Shown: piece after piece, positions 8,716 through 17,895 of the stretch
Layout of the letters: each line of letters begins with the position of its first letter
Position numbering within the stretch: the stretch's first letter is position 1
Assembly (NCBI RefSeq): GCF_003797185.1
Contig: NZ_RKMH01000013.1
Span: forward strand, 52,604-116,603
Direction of reading: 5' to 3'
Origin: Gordonia oryzae
GTDB taxonomy: Bacteria > Actinomycetota > Actinomycetes > Mycobacteriales > Mycobacteriaceae
DNA length: 64,000 nucleotides
Program-made: the position numbers and the translations under genes
The notes under the pieces: model-generated
Databases searched by the model: none
Told to the model about the DNA's origin: nothing
What the model saw: the letters and a program-made list of their open reading frames with translations, nothing else

Positions 8716-9746
8716 CGGCACACCACCACCGGGACACCTGCGAGCAGAACCCGCGTCAGCGGCGTGGGGATCGCCTGTCCCGAGCCGCACTGATAGCCAC
8801 CCTGACCCGCGGCGTGCGCCGTGGCGTCGAGAGCGTCGATCAGCGCGGGCAGCCGTCCCAGAGCGGCGGTCGCGGTGGTGACACCGGGCACCCAGGTGCG
8901 CAAGAGGTGATCGACGGTGGCGTAGTTGCCGTAGTAACTCTCATCGAGGCTCTCGAGGAGTTGCCGTACGGGCCCGAGACTGCGCGCTGCCAATCGCATC
9001 GACTCCTGGGTCTTGTCTGCCGACGCCGCAAGCACCCCGAAGGCGTCTCCCATCCGGGAGATGAGATCGTTCAGTTGCGGCGACTTGTACCTGATCTCAC
9101 CGGCGACACGGCCTAATTGGGTGATGACGGTCGCGATGAGTGTCGAACGATCGGAGACGACATCGGCGAGCTGACGCAGCTCGTTTAGCACCGAGCGCAC
9201 GTCGGGGCCGCGGCCCTCGATCACCGCCAGAATGTTGTTCATCAGCGAATTGAGTTGGTCGGGTTGCAGCGTGCCGAACAACGGCCGGAGCCCGTTGAAC
9301 ATCTCGGTGATGTCGAACGAACCGATCGTCCGCGAGGCCGGGATGACCGCGGTCGCGGCGAGCTCGTGTTTCGGAACAGTGTCGTCACCTGTGGGGGTCT
9401 GCAGGTCCAGGTACCGCTGTCCGACGAGATTTTGGTAGCGGATGGCGATCTGGGTGTCGTCGTAGACCGTGGTGGTGGTGTTCACGGTGAAGCGCACCTG
9501 CGCCTGGGCCTGGTCGCCGGAGTCGTCGAGCAAAGAGATGGATTCGACCTTGCCCACCCGTACACCGAGTTCACGGACGTCGTTGCCGACGGTCAATCCC
9601 GACACGTCGGTGAAGCGGGCGGTGAACGTCCGCCCGGCGCCGGGCACCGAGGGATCGAGCGCCTGGACGATCACCCACCCGGCGAGCAACATGGCGACGA
9701 CGAACACGACGAAACCCGCAGTGGCCGTGGGTCGCACCTGGTTCAT
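8712..9746 (-). CDS. mceB: Mce-family protein MceB
   Basis: This 344-aa protein has an N-terminal membrane anchor (AGFVVFVVAMLLAGWVIVQAL, residues ~10-30), an MCE domain at about 38-125 (VGNDVRELGVRVGKVESISL, LVGQRYLDL) and a helical C-terminal half. It is the second Mce subunit, overlapping mceA and mceC by 4-bp ATGA junctions. The role is periplasmic lipid conduit together with MceA, C, D, E and F. No substrate can be read from the sequence. Confidence 0.88.
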   Translation of the reverse strand: MNQVRPTATAGFVVFVVAMLLAGWVIVQALDPSVPGAGRTFTARFTDVSGLTVGNDVRELGVRVGKVESISLLDDSGDQAQAQVRFTVNTTTTVYDDTQIAIRYQNLVGQRYLDLQTPTGDDTVPKHELAATAVIPASRTIGSFDITEMFNGLRPLFGTLQPDQLNSLMNNILAVIEGRGPDVRSVLNELRQLADVVSDRSTLIATVITQLGRVAGEIRYKSPQLNDLISRMGDAFGVLAASADKTQESMRLAARSLGPVRQLLESLDESYYGNYATVDHLLRTWVPGVTTATAALGRLPALIDALDATAHAAGQGGYQCGSGQAIPTPLTRVLLAGVPVVVCR

Positions 9747-10795
9747 CGGCCGCCACCCCCGGTACGGACGGCACCTGCGGGCGGCAAGGCCGAGGTGATC
9801 GCGGGCAACGACTCCAGCGTGAGCCCCAGGCGCAACCGCACGGTGCCGTCCACGCGCGGCAGCATCTTGTCGAGCCGGCCGATCAGCTCGTGTGCATCAT
9901 CGGCTGCTGCGGGCACGGTGGACAGGGTGTAGCCGAGCGGGGCCCCGAGAGTGAGTGAGGCGTCGAGAACGGTGGCCAAGTCACCCGGATCGGCGCCGAC
10001 CACCTGGCCCAGGGTGATGAAGGTCTGCACGAGACCGGTCAGCGCACCGGTGACCTTGGCCGTCTCCTGCGGGTCGGCATACATCGCGGTCTTCTCCACC
10101 AGGGTCGTGAAGAGATTGACGAAGGGGTCCGACAACCCAGCCGCACCGCGCAGAGTGTCGTCGGCGATACGCAGCATCTGGGCGAACGGCATCTGTTGGT
10201 GCTGATGCGCGAGTGCGAACAAATCGAAGCCCGACCGCATCAGCGGCGAAATCTGGGTCACGACCTCGTCGAGTCGGTTGATCATCGCGGTGACCTCGGA
10301 GCCGGTGAGGGTGGAGCTGATCGATCCGATGTCACGCAAGACGCTCACCGCCGAGACGTCCGACGAATCAACCTGCGCCGCAATGATTTGACCGTTGCGT
10401 AGTGCCGACCCCGGTGCACTGGGGGTCAATTCGATCCCGGTCACACCGAAGATGTTCGACGGCACGAATGTCGCGGTGAGATGGCCGCCGATGTGGTCGG
10501 CCTGGGTGGCGTCGACGGCCAGGCGCATCCGCTGATGCCCCTGATCGTCGATGGTGATCGACTCGACGTGCCCGACGAGCAATCCCTGGTATTTGACGTC
10601 GGCTCCTACCGAAAGTCCTTCGGAGATGCGATCGGAGGTCACGGTCACTTCGACGGTGTCGTCAAAGACTCCGCGCGCGTAGAGGGTCACGGGAAGGGCG
10701 ATGGCGGCGAGCACCGCGATCGCCGCAAGGCCCCACCGGGTCAGCACACCGGTGGACGGACCACGCCCAGACACGTCAATCGGTGGTCCGATCAT
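9743..10795 (-). CDS. mceA: Mce-family protein MceA
   Basis: This 350-aa protein is the first mce gene after the two YrbE permeases. It has a membrane anchor at about residues 20-41 (GLAAIAVLAAIALPVTLYA), an MCE domain at about 48-125 (LSVGADVKYQGLLVGHVESI, SNIFGVTGIELTP) and a long helical region. The wording VPSNIFGVTGIELTP is typical of MceA. It overlaps yrbEB by ATGA. It acts in the cell envelope as part of the Mce lipid importer; whether the substrate is fatty acid, sterol or another lipid is not decided by the sequence. Confidence 0.88.
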   Translation of the reverse strand: MIGPPIDVSGRGPSTGVLTRWGLAAIAVLAAIALPVTLYARGVFDDTVEVTVTSDRISEGLSVGADVKYQGLLVGHVESITIDDQGHQRMRLAVDATQADHIGGHLTATFVPSNIFGVTGIELTPSAPGSALRNGQIIAAQVDSSDVSAVSVLRDIGSISSTLTGSEVTAMINRLDEVVTQISPLMRSGFDLFALAHQHQQMPFAQMLRIADDTLRGAAGLSDPFVNLFTTLVEKTAMYADPQETAKVTGALTGLVQTFITLGQVVGADPGDLATVLDASLTLGAPLGYTLSTVPAAADDAHELIGRLDKMLPRVDGTVRLRLGLTLESLPAITSALPPAGAVRTGGGGR

Positions 10796-11658
10796 CCGGA
10801 GAACCTGAATCCGACATCGGAGCCCCAGAACACGAGGGTCAGGATCATGTCCAGCACCACGATGAGGATGAAGCTGAATTTGATGGCGCGTCCGGTGGCG
10901 GTCCCGACCCCTTCGGGTCCGCCGCGGGCGTAGTAGCCCTGATATCCGTGGACGAGGACAACGGCGACGATGAACACCACCGCCTTGATCAGCGCGTAGG
11001 TGACATCCACCGGACGCAGGAAGGCAGTGAAGTAGTGGTCGTAAGTGCCGCTAGATTGACCGTGCATGCCGGTGACCACCAGCGCACAGGTGAGGTAGGC
11101 CAGGATCAGGGTGATCAGGAACAACGGGATGATGGTGATGACCCCGGCGATGGCACGTGTGCTGACCACAAACGGGATCGGTTGCACGGCTTGCGCTTCG
11201 AGTGCGTCGATCTCTTCGGCGATCCGCATCGACCCGATCTCGGCGGTCATCCGGCAACCGGCCTGCGCGGCAAACCCGATCGCCACGACGATGGGTGCGA
11301 TCTCGCGGGTGGTGGCATACGCGGAGAGAAAGCCGGTGAGCGGACCCATGCCGAACATGTCCAGTGAACCGAAGGCCTCGACCCCGATGGAGCCACCCAC
11401 CGACGCCCCGAGGACGACCAGCACCGCGACGGTCCCACCACCGACGATGACTGTGCCGTTGCCCCACATCATGTCGCCGAGGACGGCCACCGTCTGGCGA
11501 CGGTAGTGGCGCAGCGCGTGCGGCGTGGCACCGAGCACCTGTGCGGTGAAGCGCAACTGATGGCCGAGCTGCGCCAGCAGTCGCGCCGGCGCGCCGGCGA
11601 TCGCGCCAACCCGACGCACCCTCGGGTGCGCGGCGAGGTACACCTCGAGTCCCAGCAT
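10792..11658 (-). CDS. yrbEB: YrbE/MlaE-family permease B of the mce operon
   Basis: This 288-aa polytopic inner-membrane protein carries the MlaE/YrbE coupling-helix motif EEIDALEAQAVQPIPF and about five hydrophobic segments. It forms the permease heterodimer with YrbEA and is powered by an MceG/Mkl-type ATPase that is not encoded in this window. ATG 11658 has GGTGA about eight bases upstream; a TTG at 11664 abutting the yrbEA stop is the alternative. The position immediately before mceA is the canonical one. Confidence 0.87.
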   Translation of the reverse strand: MLGLEVYLAAHPRVRRVGAIAGAPARLLAQLGHQLRFTAQVLGATPHALRHYRRQTVAVLGDMMWGNGTVIVGGGTVAVLVVLGASVGGSIGVEAFGSLDMFGMGPLTGFLSAYATTREIAPIVVAIGFAAQAGCRMTAEIGSMRIAEEIDALEAQAVQPIPFVVSTRAIAGVITIIPLFLITLILAYLTCALVVTGMHGQSSGTYDHYFTAFLRPVDVTYALIKAVVFIVAVVLVHGYQGYYARGGPEGVGTATGRAIKFSFILIVVLDMILTLVFWGSDVGFRFSG

Positions 11659-11664
11659 GGGCAA

Positions 11665-12474
11665 TCACCCGACCTTCGTCTGCACGAACATCGACAGCAT
11701 CTGGGTAGCAAGGAGATTCAGCACAAAGCTGGCGACCACGCTGAGTACTACGGCAGCGTTGACCGCGTCGGCGACCCCACGCGGACCGCCGCGCGCCTCC
11801 ATCCCACGCTGACAGGCGATGGCAACGACGACCAGACCGAAGATCTCGGCCTTGCCCAGCGCCGCCCACAGATCGACGAGCCCCGCGAACTCGCCGAACG
11901 ACCCGAGATAGCTGCCGGCCGCACCGCCCTGGAACGCGACGTTGACGAAATATCCGGTGGCCACACCGACGAAGACGATCTCCACACAGATCAGGGGTGC
12001 AATCACGGCCGCAGCCGCAAGGCGCGGGGCGATCACCCTCCGCGCCGGGTCGATACCCATGGTGCGCAGTGCGTCGATCTCCTCACGAACCGTCCGCGAA
12101 CCCAGGTCGGCGGCAACGGCCGAGCCGACGGCACCGCCCAGAAGCAGCGCGGTGGCGATGGGGGCACCCTGTCGCAGCACCCCGAGCGCACCGGCCGCAC
12201 CGGCCATCGAGGACGCGCCGATCTGGGAGGTCAGGCTGCCCACCTGCACCGAGATGATCACTCCGAACGGGATCGCCACCAACGCGGCGGGGATCGCGGC
12301 GACCCCAGCGAAGAACACCATCTGCCGGTAGGCCTCTCGCACCGGGAACCGGCCCCGAACCACATCTGCGACACCGAACCCCACCGAGGTCGCGAAGAGA
12401 TCGAGCAGACGCCCGAGGGTCGACACCGACGAGCCCCACATGCCCGTCACTCGGCCCCGCTCGCTCACACGCAT
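11665..12474 (-). CDS. yrbEA: YrbE/MlaE-family permease A of the mce operon
   Basis: This 269-aa membrane protein has the MlaE/YrbE motif TVREEIDALRTMGIDPARR and multiple hydrophobic segments. It is the first gene of the mce operon. ATG 12474 is chosen because GGAG stands 7 bases upstream. A GTG at 12528 would add 18 residues, and an ATG at 12441 would give a 258-aa protein closer to some mycobacterial homologues. Together with YrbEB it forms the inner-membrane translocation channel for lipids delivered by the Mce hexamer. Transcription probably begins in the AT-rich gap upstream. Confidence 0.86.
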   Translation of the reverse strand: MRVSERGRVTGMWGSSVSTLGRLLDLFATSVGFGVADVVRGRFPVREAYRQMVFFAGVAAIPAALVAIPFGVIISVQVGSLTSQIGASSMAGAAGALGVLRQGAPIATALLLGGAVGSAVAADLGSRTVREEIDALRTMGIDPARRVIAPRLAAAAVIAPLICVEIVFVGVATGYFVNVAFQGGAAGSYLGSFGEFAGLVDLWAALGKAEIFGLVVVAIACQRGMEARGGPRGVADAVNAAVVLSVVASFVLNLLATQMLSMFVQTKVG

Positions 12475-12691
12475 CGCCACTCCGGTGTCCCCGCCGACCC
12501 GATCCGGGTCCTCGTCCGCTCCCGACACTCACGCCACCCATGGGGGCGCGTCATGCCAGTGTGACACGGAAATCCAATTCTGGGTTCATTTTCAGTTTTT
12601 TGCGATTTTCGGGGCATCACGGCACGTCAAAGGCCTGTGATCGACTCGACCGGGATTGCTTCTGGACCGCGACTGGTTACACACTGGTGGT
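12475..12691. promoter_or_regulatory. Divergent promoter region between mce operon and CoA-transferase/lyase operon
   Basis: This 217-bp gap separates yrbEA (leftward) from the CoA-transferase gene (rightward). Positions about 12560-12620 are markedly AT-rich against the very GC-rich surroundings, with T runs such as TTTTTTG, as expected for promoters. A direct repeat ACTGGT occurs twice (spacing 11 bp) just before the rightward start codon. No TetR-like palindrome is clear by eye. Shared control of both operons is an inference from the arrangement. Confidence 0.5.
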
Positions 12692-13936
12692 ATGGACGAC
12701 CCCGACTCCCCGCCGACCATCACCCCGGACACGGAACCGAAGGGACCACTCGAGGGCATCACCGTGCTCGAACTGGGCACCCTGATCGCGGGCCCCCATG
12801 CCGCTCGCCTGCTCGGCGACATGGGCGCCGAGGTCATCAAGATCGAGCCACCCGATCGGCCGGACCCGATCCGCACCTGGGGGCAGGCCGAGGTCGAGGG
12901 CCAGCGCTTCTACTGGACGGTGCATGCCCGCAACAAGCGGGCGATCACCCTCGATCTGCGCGACGACCGCGGACGCGGTTTGTTCCTGCGATTGGCCCAG
13001 CGCGCCGACATCGTCGTCGAGAATTTTCGGCCCGGAACTCTCGAACGACTCGGGATCGGGCCCGAGGTGCTGTGGCAGCACAACGCGGGACTGGTCGTGG
13101 TGCGGGTGTCGGGGTACGGCCAGACCGGGCCCGACGCGGCGCGCGCGGGATATGCCTCGGTCGCCGAGGCCGCCAGCGGGCTGCGCCACATCAACGGCTA
13201 CCCCGGCCAACTCCCGCCGAGACTGTCGCTGTCGCTGGGCGACACCCTCGCCGGAATGTACGCCGCGCAGGGTGCACTCGCAGCCCTCTACCGCCGGACC
13301 GTCACCGGCAAAGGGCAGGTCGTCGACACCTCACTGCTGGAATCATGTGTGGCGGTGCAGGAGTCGACGATGGCCGACTACGACATGGGCGGCATCGTGC
13401 GGGGGCCATCGGGCACCCGTCTCGACGGCATTGCCCCATCGAATCTGTATCCGACCGCCGACGGAACCCACGTGATCATCGCCGCCAACCAGGATTCGGT
13501 GTTCGCCCGGCTGTGCGAGGCGATGGGACAGCCCGAACTCGCCACCGACCCGCGTTTCGCCGACCACGCTGCCCGCGGACGCAATCAGGATGAGCTCGAC
13601 GCCCTCATCGGCGAGTGGTCGGCGCAGCACGGGGCCGACAAGCTCACCGAGGTGCTCTCGGCGGCGGGAGTCGTGGTCGGGCCGGTGAACACGATCGAAC
13701 AGGTCGTCGCCGACCCTCATCTGCAGGCGCGCGGGATGATTGCCGAGCATTACGACGCCCGCGTGGGCCGGGTGGTCCACGGCCCCGGTGTGGTGCCCCG
13801 CTTCGGCGACACCCCTGGTCGAATCCGCAATGCCGGGCCACCGGTGCCCGGTCACGACAACCACGCGGTGTTCGCCGATCTGTTGGGATTGACGGACTCC
13901 GAGATCGACGAACTCCACGAACAAGGCGTGATCTGA
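12692..13936 (+). CDS. CaiB/BaiF family III CoA-transferase
   Basis: This 414-aa cytosolic enzyme starts at ATG 12692 (MDDPDSPPTI). The N-terminal block VLELGTLIAGPHAARLLGDM with GAEVIKIEPP is the family III signature. The catalytic aspartate is expected at Asp184 in SLGDTLAGMYAAQG, and a C-terminal block GVVVGPVNTIEQVVADPH follows. Such enzymes move CoA between acyl-CoA and a free acid without ATP. Its stop codon overlaps by one base the start of the HMG-CoA lyase-like gene, so the two are co-translated and probably act in sequence on a branched 3-hydroxy-acid CoA ester. The physiological acid is unknown. Confidence 0.88.
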   Translation: MDDPDSPPTITPDTEPKGPLEGITVLELGTLIAGPHAARLLGDMGAEVIKIEPPDRPDPIRTWGQAEVEGQRFYWTVHARNKRAITLDLRDDRGRGLFLRLAQRADIVVENFRPGTLERLGIGPEVLWQHNAGLVVVRVSGYGQTGPDAARAGYASVAEAASGLRHINGYPGQLPPRLSLSLGDTLAGMYAAQGALAALYRRTVTGKGQVVDTSLLESCVAVQESTMADYDMGGIVRGPSGTRLDGIAPSNLYPTADGTHVIIAANQDSVFARLCEAMGQPELATDPRFADHAARGRNQDELDALIGEWSAQHGADKLTEVLSAAGVVVGPVNTIEQVVADPHLQARGMIAEHYDARVGRVVHGPGVVPRFGDTPGRIRNAGPPVPGHDNHAVFADLLGLTDSEIDELHEQGVI

Positions 13937-14841
13937 TGGACGTCACCCTCCGCGACGTCGCCATGCGAGACGGATTGCAAATCGAGGAGCCGATCTCACT
14001 CGACGCCAAAGTGGAACTGTTGCAATCCATCTGCGCCACCGGGGTGACCGAGGTCGAGGTGACCGCGTTCGTCTCGCCCAGCAAGGTACCCGCACTCGCC
14101 GATGCCGCCGAGCTCTGCACGCAACTCGGCGATTTTCCCGACGTGCGGTTCTCGGCGTTGGTCGCCTCGGTCAACGGCACCCGTCGTGCGCTCGACTCCG
14201 GTGTGAGCAATCTGGAATATGTTGTCTCGGCCTCTGATTCACACAGCCGGGCCAATGTCGGACGCAACACCGACGCGTCGACAGCACTGATCGACGATAT
14301 CGTTGGTATCGCCCACGACGCGGGAGCCACACTCGAGGTGATCATTGCGACCGCCTGGGACTGCCCGTTCGACGGCCCGACGCCACCGGAGCGGGTCACC
14401 GCGATCGTCACCCACGCGGTGGCGGCGGGCGCCGACCGCATCAGTATCGCCGACACCATCGGCACGACGACCCCGAGACGGGTGACTGATCTTGCCGCAC
14501 AGGTGTTCCCGTTGATCGGTGATCTACCGCTGGGCGCACACTTCCACAACACGCGGGGTACCGGGTTGGCGAGTGCTTACGCCGCCGTACAGGCCGGCAT
14601 CACGCGGCTCGATGCCTCGGTCGGCGGACTCGGCGGATGCCCCTTTGCACCCGGTGCGAGCGGCAATATCGCCACCGAGGATCTCGTCTATCTGTTGCGC
14701 GACTGCGGCATCGAGACCGGCGTCGATCTCGATGCCGCCATCCGCGCCGGACGCGTCGCCATCGGTGCGGTCGGTGGCGGTGACGGGAGCGCGCTGATGC
14801 GCGCGGGCGATCGGAAGCTCGCCACCGGCGAGCCACGCTAG
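13936..14841 (+). CDS. Hydroxymethylglutaryl-CoA lyase family enzyme
   Basis: This 301-aa TIM-barrel enzyme starts at ATG 13936. LRDVAMRDGLQ near the N-terminus supplies the metal-binding Asp and catalytic Arg. The signature SVGGLGGCPFAPGASGN holds the catalytic Cys at 235, and the metal-binding HFHNTRG is present. HMG-CoA lyase cleaves (S)-3-hydroxy-3-methylglutaryl-CoA to acetyl-CoA and acetoacetate in leucine and acyclic-terpene breakdown; related lyases cut other 3-hydroxy-3-methyl acyl-CoAs. Co-translation with a family III CoA-transferase fits a CoA-transfer-then-cleavage pathway. Confidence 0.87.
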   Translation: MDVTLRDVAMRDGLQIEEPISLDAKVELLQSICATGVTEVEVTAFVSPSKVPALADAAELCTQLGDFPDVRFSALVASVNGTRRALDSGVSNLEYVVSASDSHSRANVGRNTDASTALIDDIVGIAHDAGATLEVIIATAWDCPFDGPTPPERVTAIVTHAVAAGADRISIADTIGTTTPRRVTDLAAQVFPLIGDLPLGAHFHNTRGTGLASAYAAVQAGITRLDASVGGLGGCPFAPGASGNIATEDLVYLLRDCGIETGVDLDAAIRAGRVAIGAVGGGDGSALMRAGDRKLATGEPR

Positions 14842-14890
14842 ACCGGCCACATCTCGCCGCAGCATTCGGTGCGCGGTGGGGTGCCTACGG

Positions 14891-16297
14891 TCAGTGCTCG
14901 TCGATATCGCGGTAGGCGGTCTTCTCGTCGCGCGTGCGCCGCAGCGGTGTGAACAACGCCCACGCGGCAGCGATGAGGAAGACACTGACCCCGCCGACGA
15001 CGAGCGCGATATCGCGTGTCCGGGTGGCGGCCTGGTCGGGCGGTACCGGCCCGGCGATCTGCTTCTGCAGCACAAGGTTCGACGCGCGAGGCTGGTCGGG
15101 GTCGACGGCGGCAATCGGGTCGACCAGACCGTACCCGGTCGCCATGTCGGGCCCCCGTCCACCTGTGTGAGCGGTGCGCTTGATCAGTTCGATCACCTCA
15201 CCGGCAGACATGGTGGGGTGCTCGGCGCGGACGAGGGCGACCACCCCGGACACCACTGCGGCGGCGAAGCTCGTTCCGTTGAACGATGATTGGGCGCCCT
15301 TGATGACCTGCCGGTTAACCAGCCCGGAGCCGGTGCTGCTCAATGAGACGACGTTGTCGCCGGGGGCGGCGACCGAGACCCACGGACCGGTCAGTGAGGA
15401 CGACGCCGGCTCGTCATCGGCGGTCACATTTCCCACCGACAGCACGTAGTCGGAGAACCACGCGGGACTGGCGTAGGTGGTCATCCTCGACCATTCGGTG
15501 GCGCGGGGTACGTTCGGGTCGACGCCGGGATTCTGAGGGCAGCGATCCTTGTCGGCGTTGCCTGCGGCTGCCACCACCACCACGTTGCGTTGGTAAGCGG
15601 CGCGCACGGCGCGGCCGAGTAGAGCGTCGTCGACCGGGGATCCCGTTGTGCCGCAGGCTGCGGCAGAGATATTGATGACCGTGGCGCCCAGGGACACCGC
15701 ACGGGTGATCGCATATGCCAACGTGGTGGTGTTGCCGTATCCGGAGGAGACGGCATCGCTGCCGTCGCCGTTGTTGCCGTCGACCTGGTAGGAGTCGCTG
15801 TTCTGCCGGATCGACAGGATCGTCGCGTCGGGGGCGATGCCACTGAAGCTGTCGGCGGTAGAGGGACGCGCGGCGATGAGCCCCGCGACCAGCGTGCCGT
15901 GTGAGTCGCAGTCGGTGAGTCCGTCTCCGCTGCCGACGTAATCGCCACCACCGATCACCTTGCGGAGCCGGGGTTGCCGATGCACACCGGTGTCGATGAC
16001 CGCGACCGTTTGCCCGGCCCCCGTGCTGTATGTCCAGGCAGCTCGATAGTTCACGGCGAAGCCTGTCGGGTCGACCTGGGAAAGATCGGTGCCCACGGCG
16101 AGTACCGGTGTGGCGCACTGCTGTTGCTGTTTGGTCTTGTCGGTGGGCCCCACCGGACCGCTCGGCGCACCGCCCGCAGCGATCAGCGGTGGGGTCAGGG
16201 CTGCGGCGGGCCCAGTGCCGATGAGTACCAATACCAGCACCGTGGCCAGATGGGCGATAGCGACAATCGTGCGTCGCACCCTGATCGGGAGTGTCAT
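14891..16297 (-). CDS. mycP: Mycosin: membrane-anchored subtilisin-like protease of the ESX system
   Basis: This 468-aa protein starts at ATG 16297 in ATGA overlap with the eccD-1 stop. It has a signal peptide/anchor at residues ~10-35 (TIVAIAHLATVLVLVLIGTGPAAAL) and a subtilase domain with catalytic Asp102 (VIDTG), His in DSHGTLVAG at about 134 and Ser in NGTSFAAAVVSG at about 341. A C-terminal membrane helix (ALVVGGVSVFLIAAAWALF) and a short basic cytoplasmic tail follow. Mycosins are required for ESX complex stability and process some Esp substrates in the periplasm. A Gln-rich TKQQQQCAT precedes the catalytic domain. Confidence 0.93.
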   Translation of the reverse strand: MTLPIRVRRTIVAIAHLATVLVLVLIGTGPAAALTPPLIAAGGAPSGPVGPTDKTKQQQQCATPVLAVGTDLSQVDPTGFAVNYRAAWTYSTGAGQTVAVIDTGVHRQPRLRKVIGGGDYVGSGDGLTDCDSHGTLVAGLIAARPSTADSFSGIAPDATILSIRQNSDSYQVDGNNGDGSDAVSSGYGNTTTLAYAITRAVSLGATVINISAAACGTTGSPVDDALLGRAVRAAYQRNVVVVAAAGNADKDRCPQNPGVDPNVPRATEWSRMTTYASPAWFSDYVLSVGNVTADDEPASSSLTGPWVSVAAPGDNVVSLSSTGSGLVNRQVIKGAQSSFNGTSFAAAVVSGVVALVRAEHPTMSAGEVIELIKRTAHTGGRGPDMATGYGLVDPIAAVDPDQPRASNLVLQKQIAGPVPPDQAATRTRDIALVVGGVSVFLIAAAWALFTPLRRTRDEKTAYRDIDEH

Positions 16298-17817
16298 CCC
16301 CCCACGACCTGGGCGTACAGGCCTGCTGTCCACGCCAGCACGGGGAGGACCGCCGCGAGGGCGAGGTAGTCCAGGTGGTCGGCGAGTCTCGCCCACCCTG
16401 GCGACCTAAGGCCGGTGGCGAACACCGCGATGCCCACTCCGACGACCACCAGTGCGAGGAGGGCGAGAGCGGCGACCGAATACATCGCCGACGGCGCCGT
16501 CCGGAGCGCCACGGCGGTGATCACCAGAATCGCGACACCACCGAACAGCAGTGACGCCGACGGCACGAACGGCAGCTTGCGTGCGCTGCGCAGCATCATC
16601 GCGGCCGCGACGACGGAGTTGAACGCGATGACCGCCCACTGTGTGGGATCGGTGTCGAGGGCCGTGATCGCCGTACCGGCGATCACGGTTGCCGCGGCTG
16701 CCAGATAGACCGCTGACCGCGTGGCGCGGGCACGCTCCACGGATTCGGCCACCGCCTGGGCAGATGGGACCTGTGCGCGGGCACCGGCCACCGTCCGGCG
16801 CTGCCGCTCGCGGCGCTCGGCACGGTCGAACGGGTTGGTGAACAGCTCGGCGGCGGCTGCCTGCGCGTCGCGGGAGGATTCGCGACGATTGGTGCGTGAG
16901 CGGAGCCGACGACGGCTCATGATGAGTGGGTCGGCTCCCACCGCGAGAAACAGACCGCAAGTGGCCAGTACGGTACCCGACAGCTGGTCGGTCCAGTGGA
17001 AAGCCGCGTGCGCCACGGCCACCGCCGCGCAGACGGTGAACCCGACCGCCACCCCGACGAATCCGACGTGTCCGGCGCGGACGATGACCTGCGCACCTAT
17101 CGCGGCGAGAACCATGACGGCGCACACGATGGCCGGCGCCCAGGCGTTCACGCCGACGGGCAGGTGCGCGACGCCCACCCATGCCACCCCGAATACCAGT
17201 GGCAGGGCCGCCCATCCCAGTGCGGCGGCGATCGGCGGCTCGGCGTAGTACCTGCGCGCGACGACGGCGCCGAGCACGAGGGCCACGATCACGCCGACAG
17301 TCTGATAGGCGAGCGCGGTGCGCCGGGACAAGCCGAAGTCGCCGAGCAAGAGCAGGTCACACACCGCAACGGCCATTGCCAACCCGACAAATGCCATCAC
17401 GCGGGCGGCGCGGGAACTCCACGCCGGGTATCCCTCCCGATTAAGTCGGGCCACCGCATCGACGACGTCATCGAACAGTTCGGGCGGGGTCAGCGCTCGT
17501 TCGGCACTCAGACTGAACTGGTCGCCGTCTTGCGACCCTGCCATGGCCAGGGTCTGGTCTCCGCGCACCTCACGACCACTCGCGAGCCGCGTCAGCACCC
17601 ATCGGTCCCGCTTGTTGGGAATCCCGTGGGGATCATCCTCACGCCTGACATCCCGCGAGGCGATCAGCTCGGCGAGTTCAGGGACGATGTTAACAACGGG
17701 AACATCAATCGGTAGTTCGATATCGAGTTGGGTACGTCCGCCGAACACCGATACTCGTATGGTCCGCGGCGCGGCCGCGACCACCACTGTCTGCCGAAGC
17801 TCCCCTATCCCCGTCAC
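16294..17817 (-). CDS. eccD: ESX integral membrane component EccD (copy 1, mycP-linked)
   Basis: This 507-aa protein starts at GTG 17817 with GGAG just upstream. An N-terminal ubiquitin-like domain (about residues 12-110; IRVSVFGGRTQLDIELPIDVP, ending DGDQFSLSAE) is followed by about eleven membrane helices, the EccD layout. EccD forms the hydrophobic ring of the ESX inner-membrane complex, with two EccD chains per EccB, EccC and EccE. It is coupled to mycP by ATGA. A second, clearly different eccD lies at 36353-37864, so this locus encodes two EccD paralogues; see the finding on this point. Confidence 0.9.
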   Translation of the reverse strand: MTGIGELRQTVVVAAAPRTIRVSVFGGRTQLDIELPIDVPVVNIVPELAELIASRDVRREDDPHGIPNKRDRWVLTRLASGREVRGDQTLAMAGSQDGDQFSLSAERALTPPELFDDVVDAVARLNREGYPAWSSRAARVMAFVGLAMAVAVCDLLLLGDFGLSRRTALAYQTVGVIVALVLGAVVARRYYAEPPIAAALGWAALPLVFGVAWVGVAHLPVGVNAWAPAIVCAVMVLAAIGAQVIVRAGHVGFVGVAVGFTVCAAVAVAHAAFHWTDQLSGTVLATCGLFLAVGADPLIMSRRRLRSRTNRRESSRDAQAAAAELFTNPFDRAERRERQRRTVAGARAQVPSAQAVAESVERARATRSAVYLAAAATVIAGTAITALDTDPTQWAVIAFNSVVAAAMMLRSARKLPFVPSASLLFGGVAILVITAVALRTAPSAMYSVAALALLALVVVGVGIAVFATGLRSPGWARLADHLDYLALAAVLPVLAWTAGLYAQVVGG

Positions 17818-17895
17818 AGCTCTCCAATCTAACCGGCCAAGCACCCCAGGTGGGACCCGCAGTGATCCATCTACCCGATGTACAGGGCCATCTCG

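Noticed and set aside
4565..12474. Naming the operon mce4 (cholesterol importer)
   Set aside because: No KstR-type operator or sterol-degradation gene is seen nearby; the Mce type cannot be told without phylogeny.
16294..17817. eccD copy 1 as a decayed duplicate
   Set aside because: It has a full-length frame, ubiquitin-like domain, all helices and coupled mycP; nothing indicates decay.
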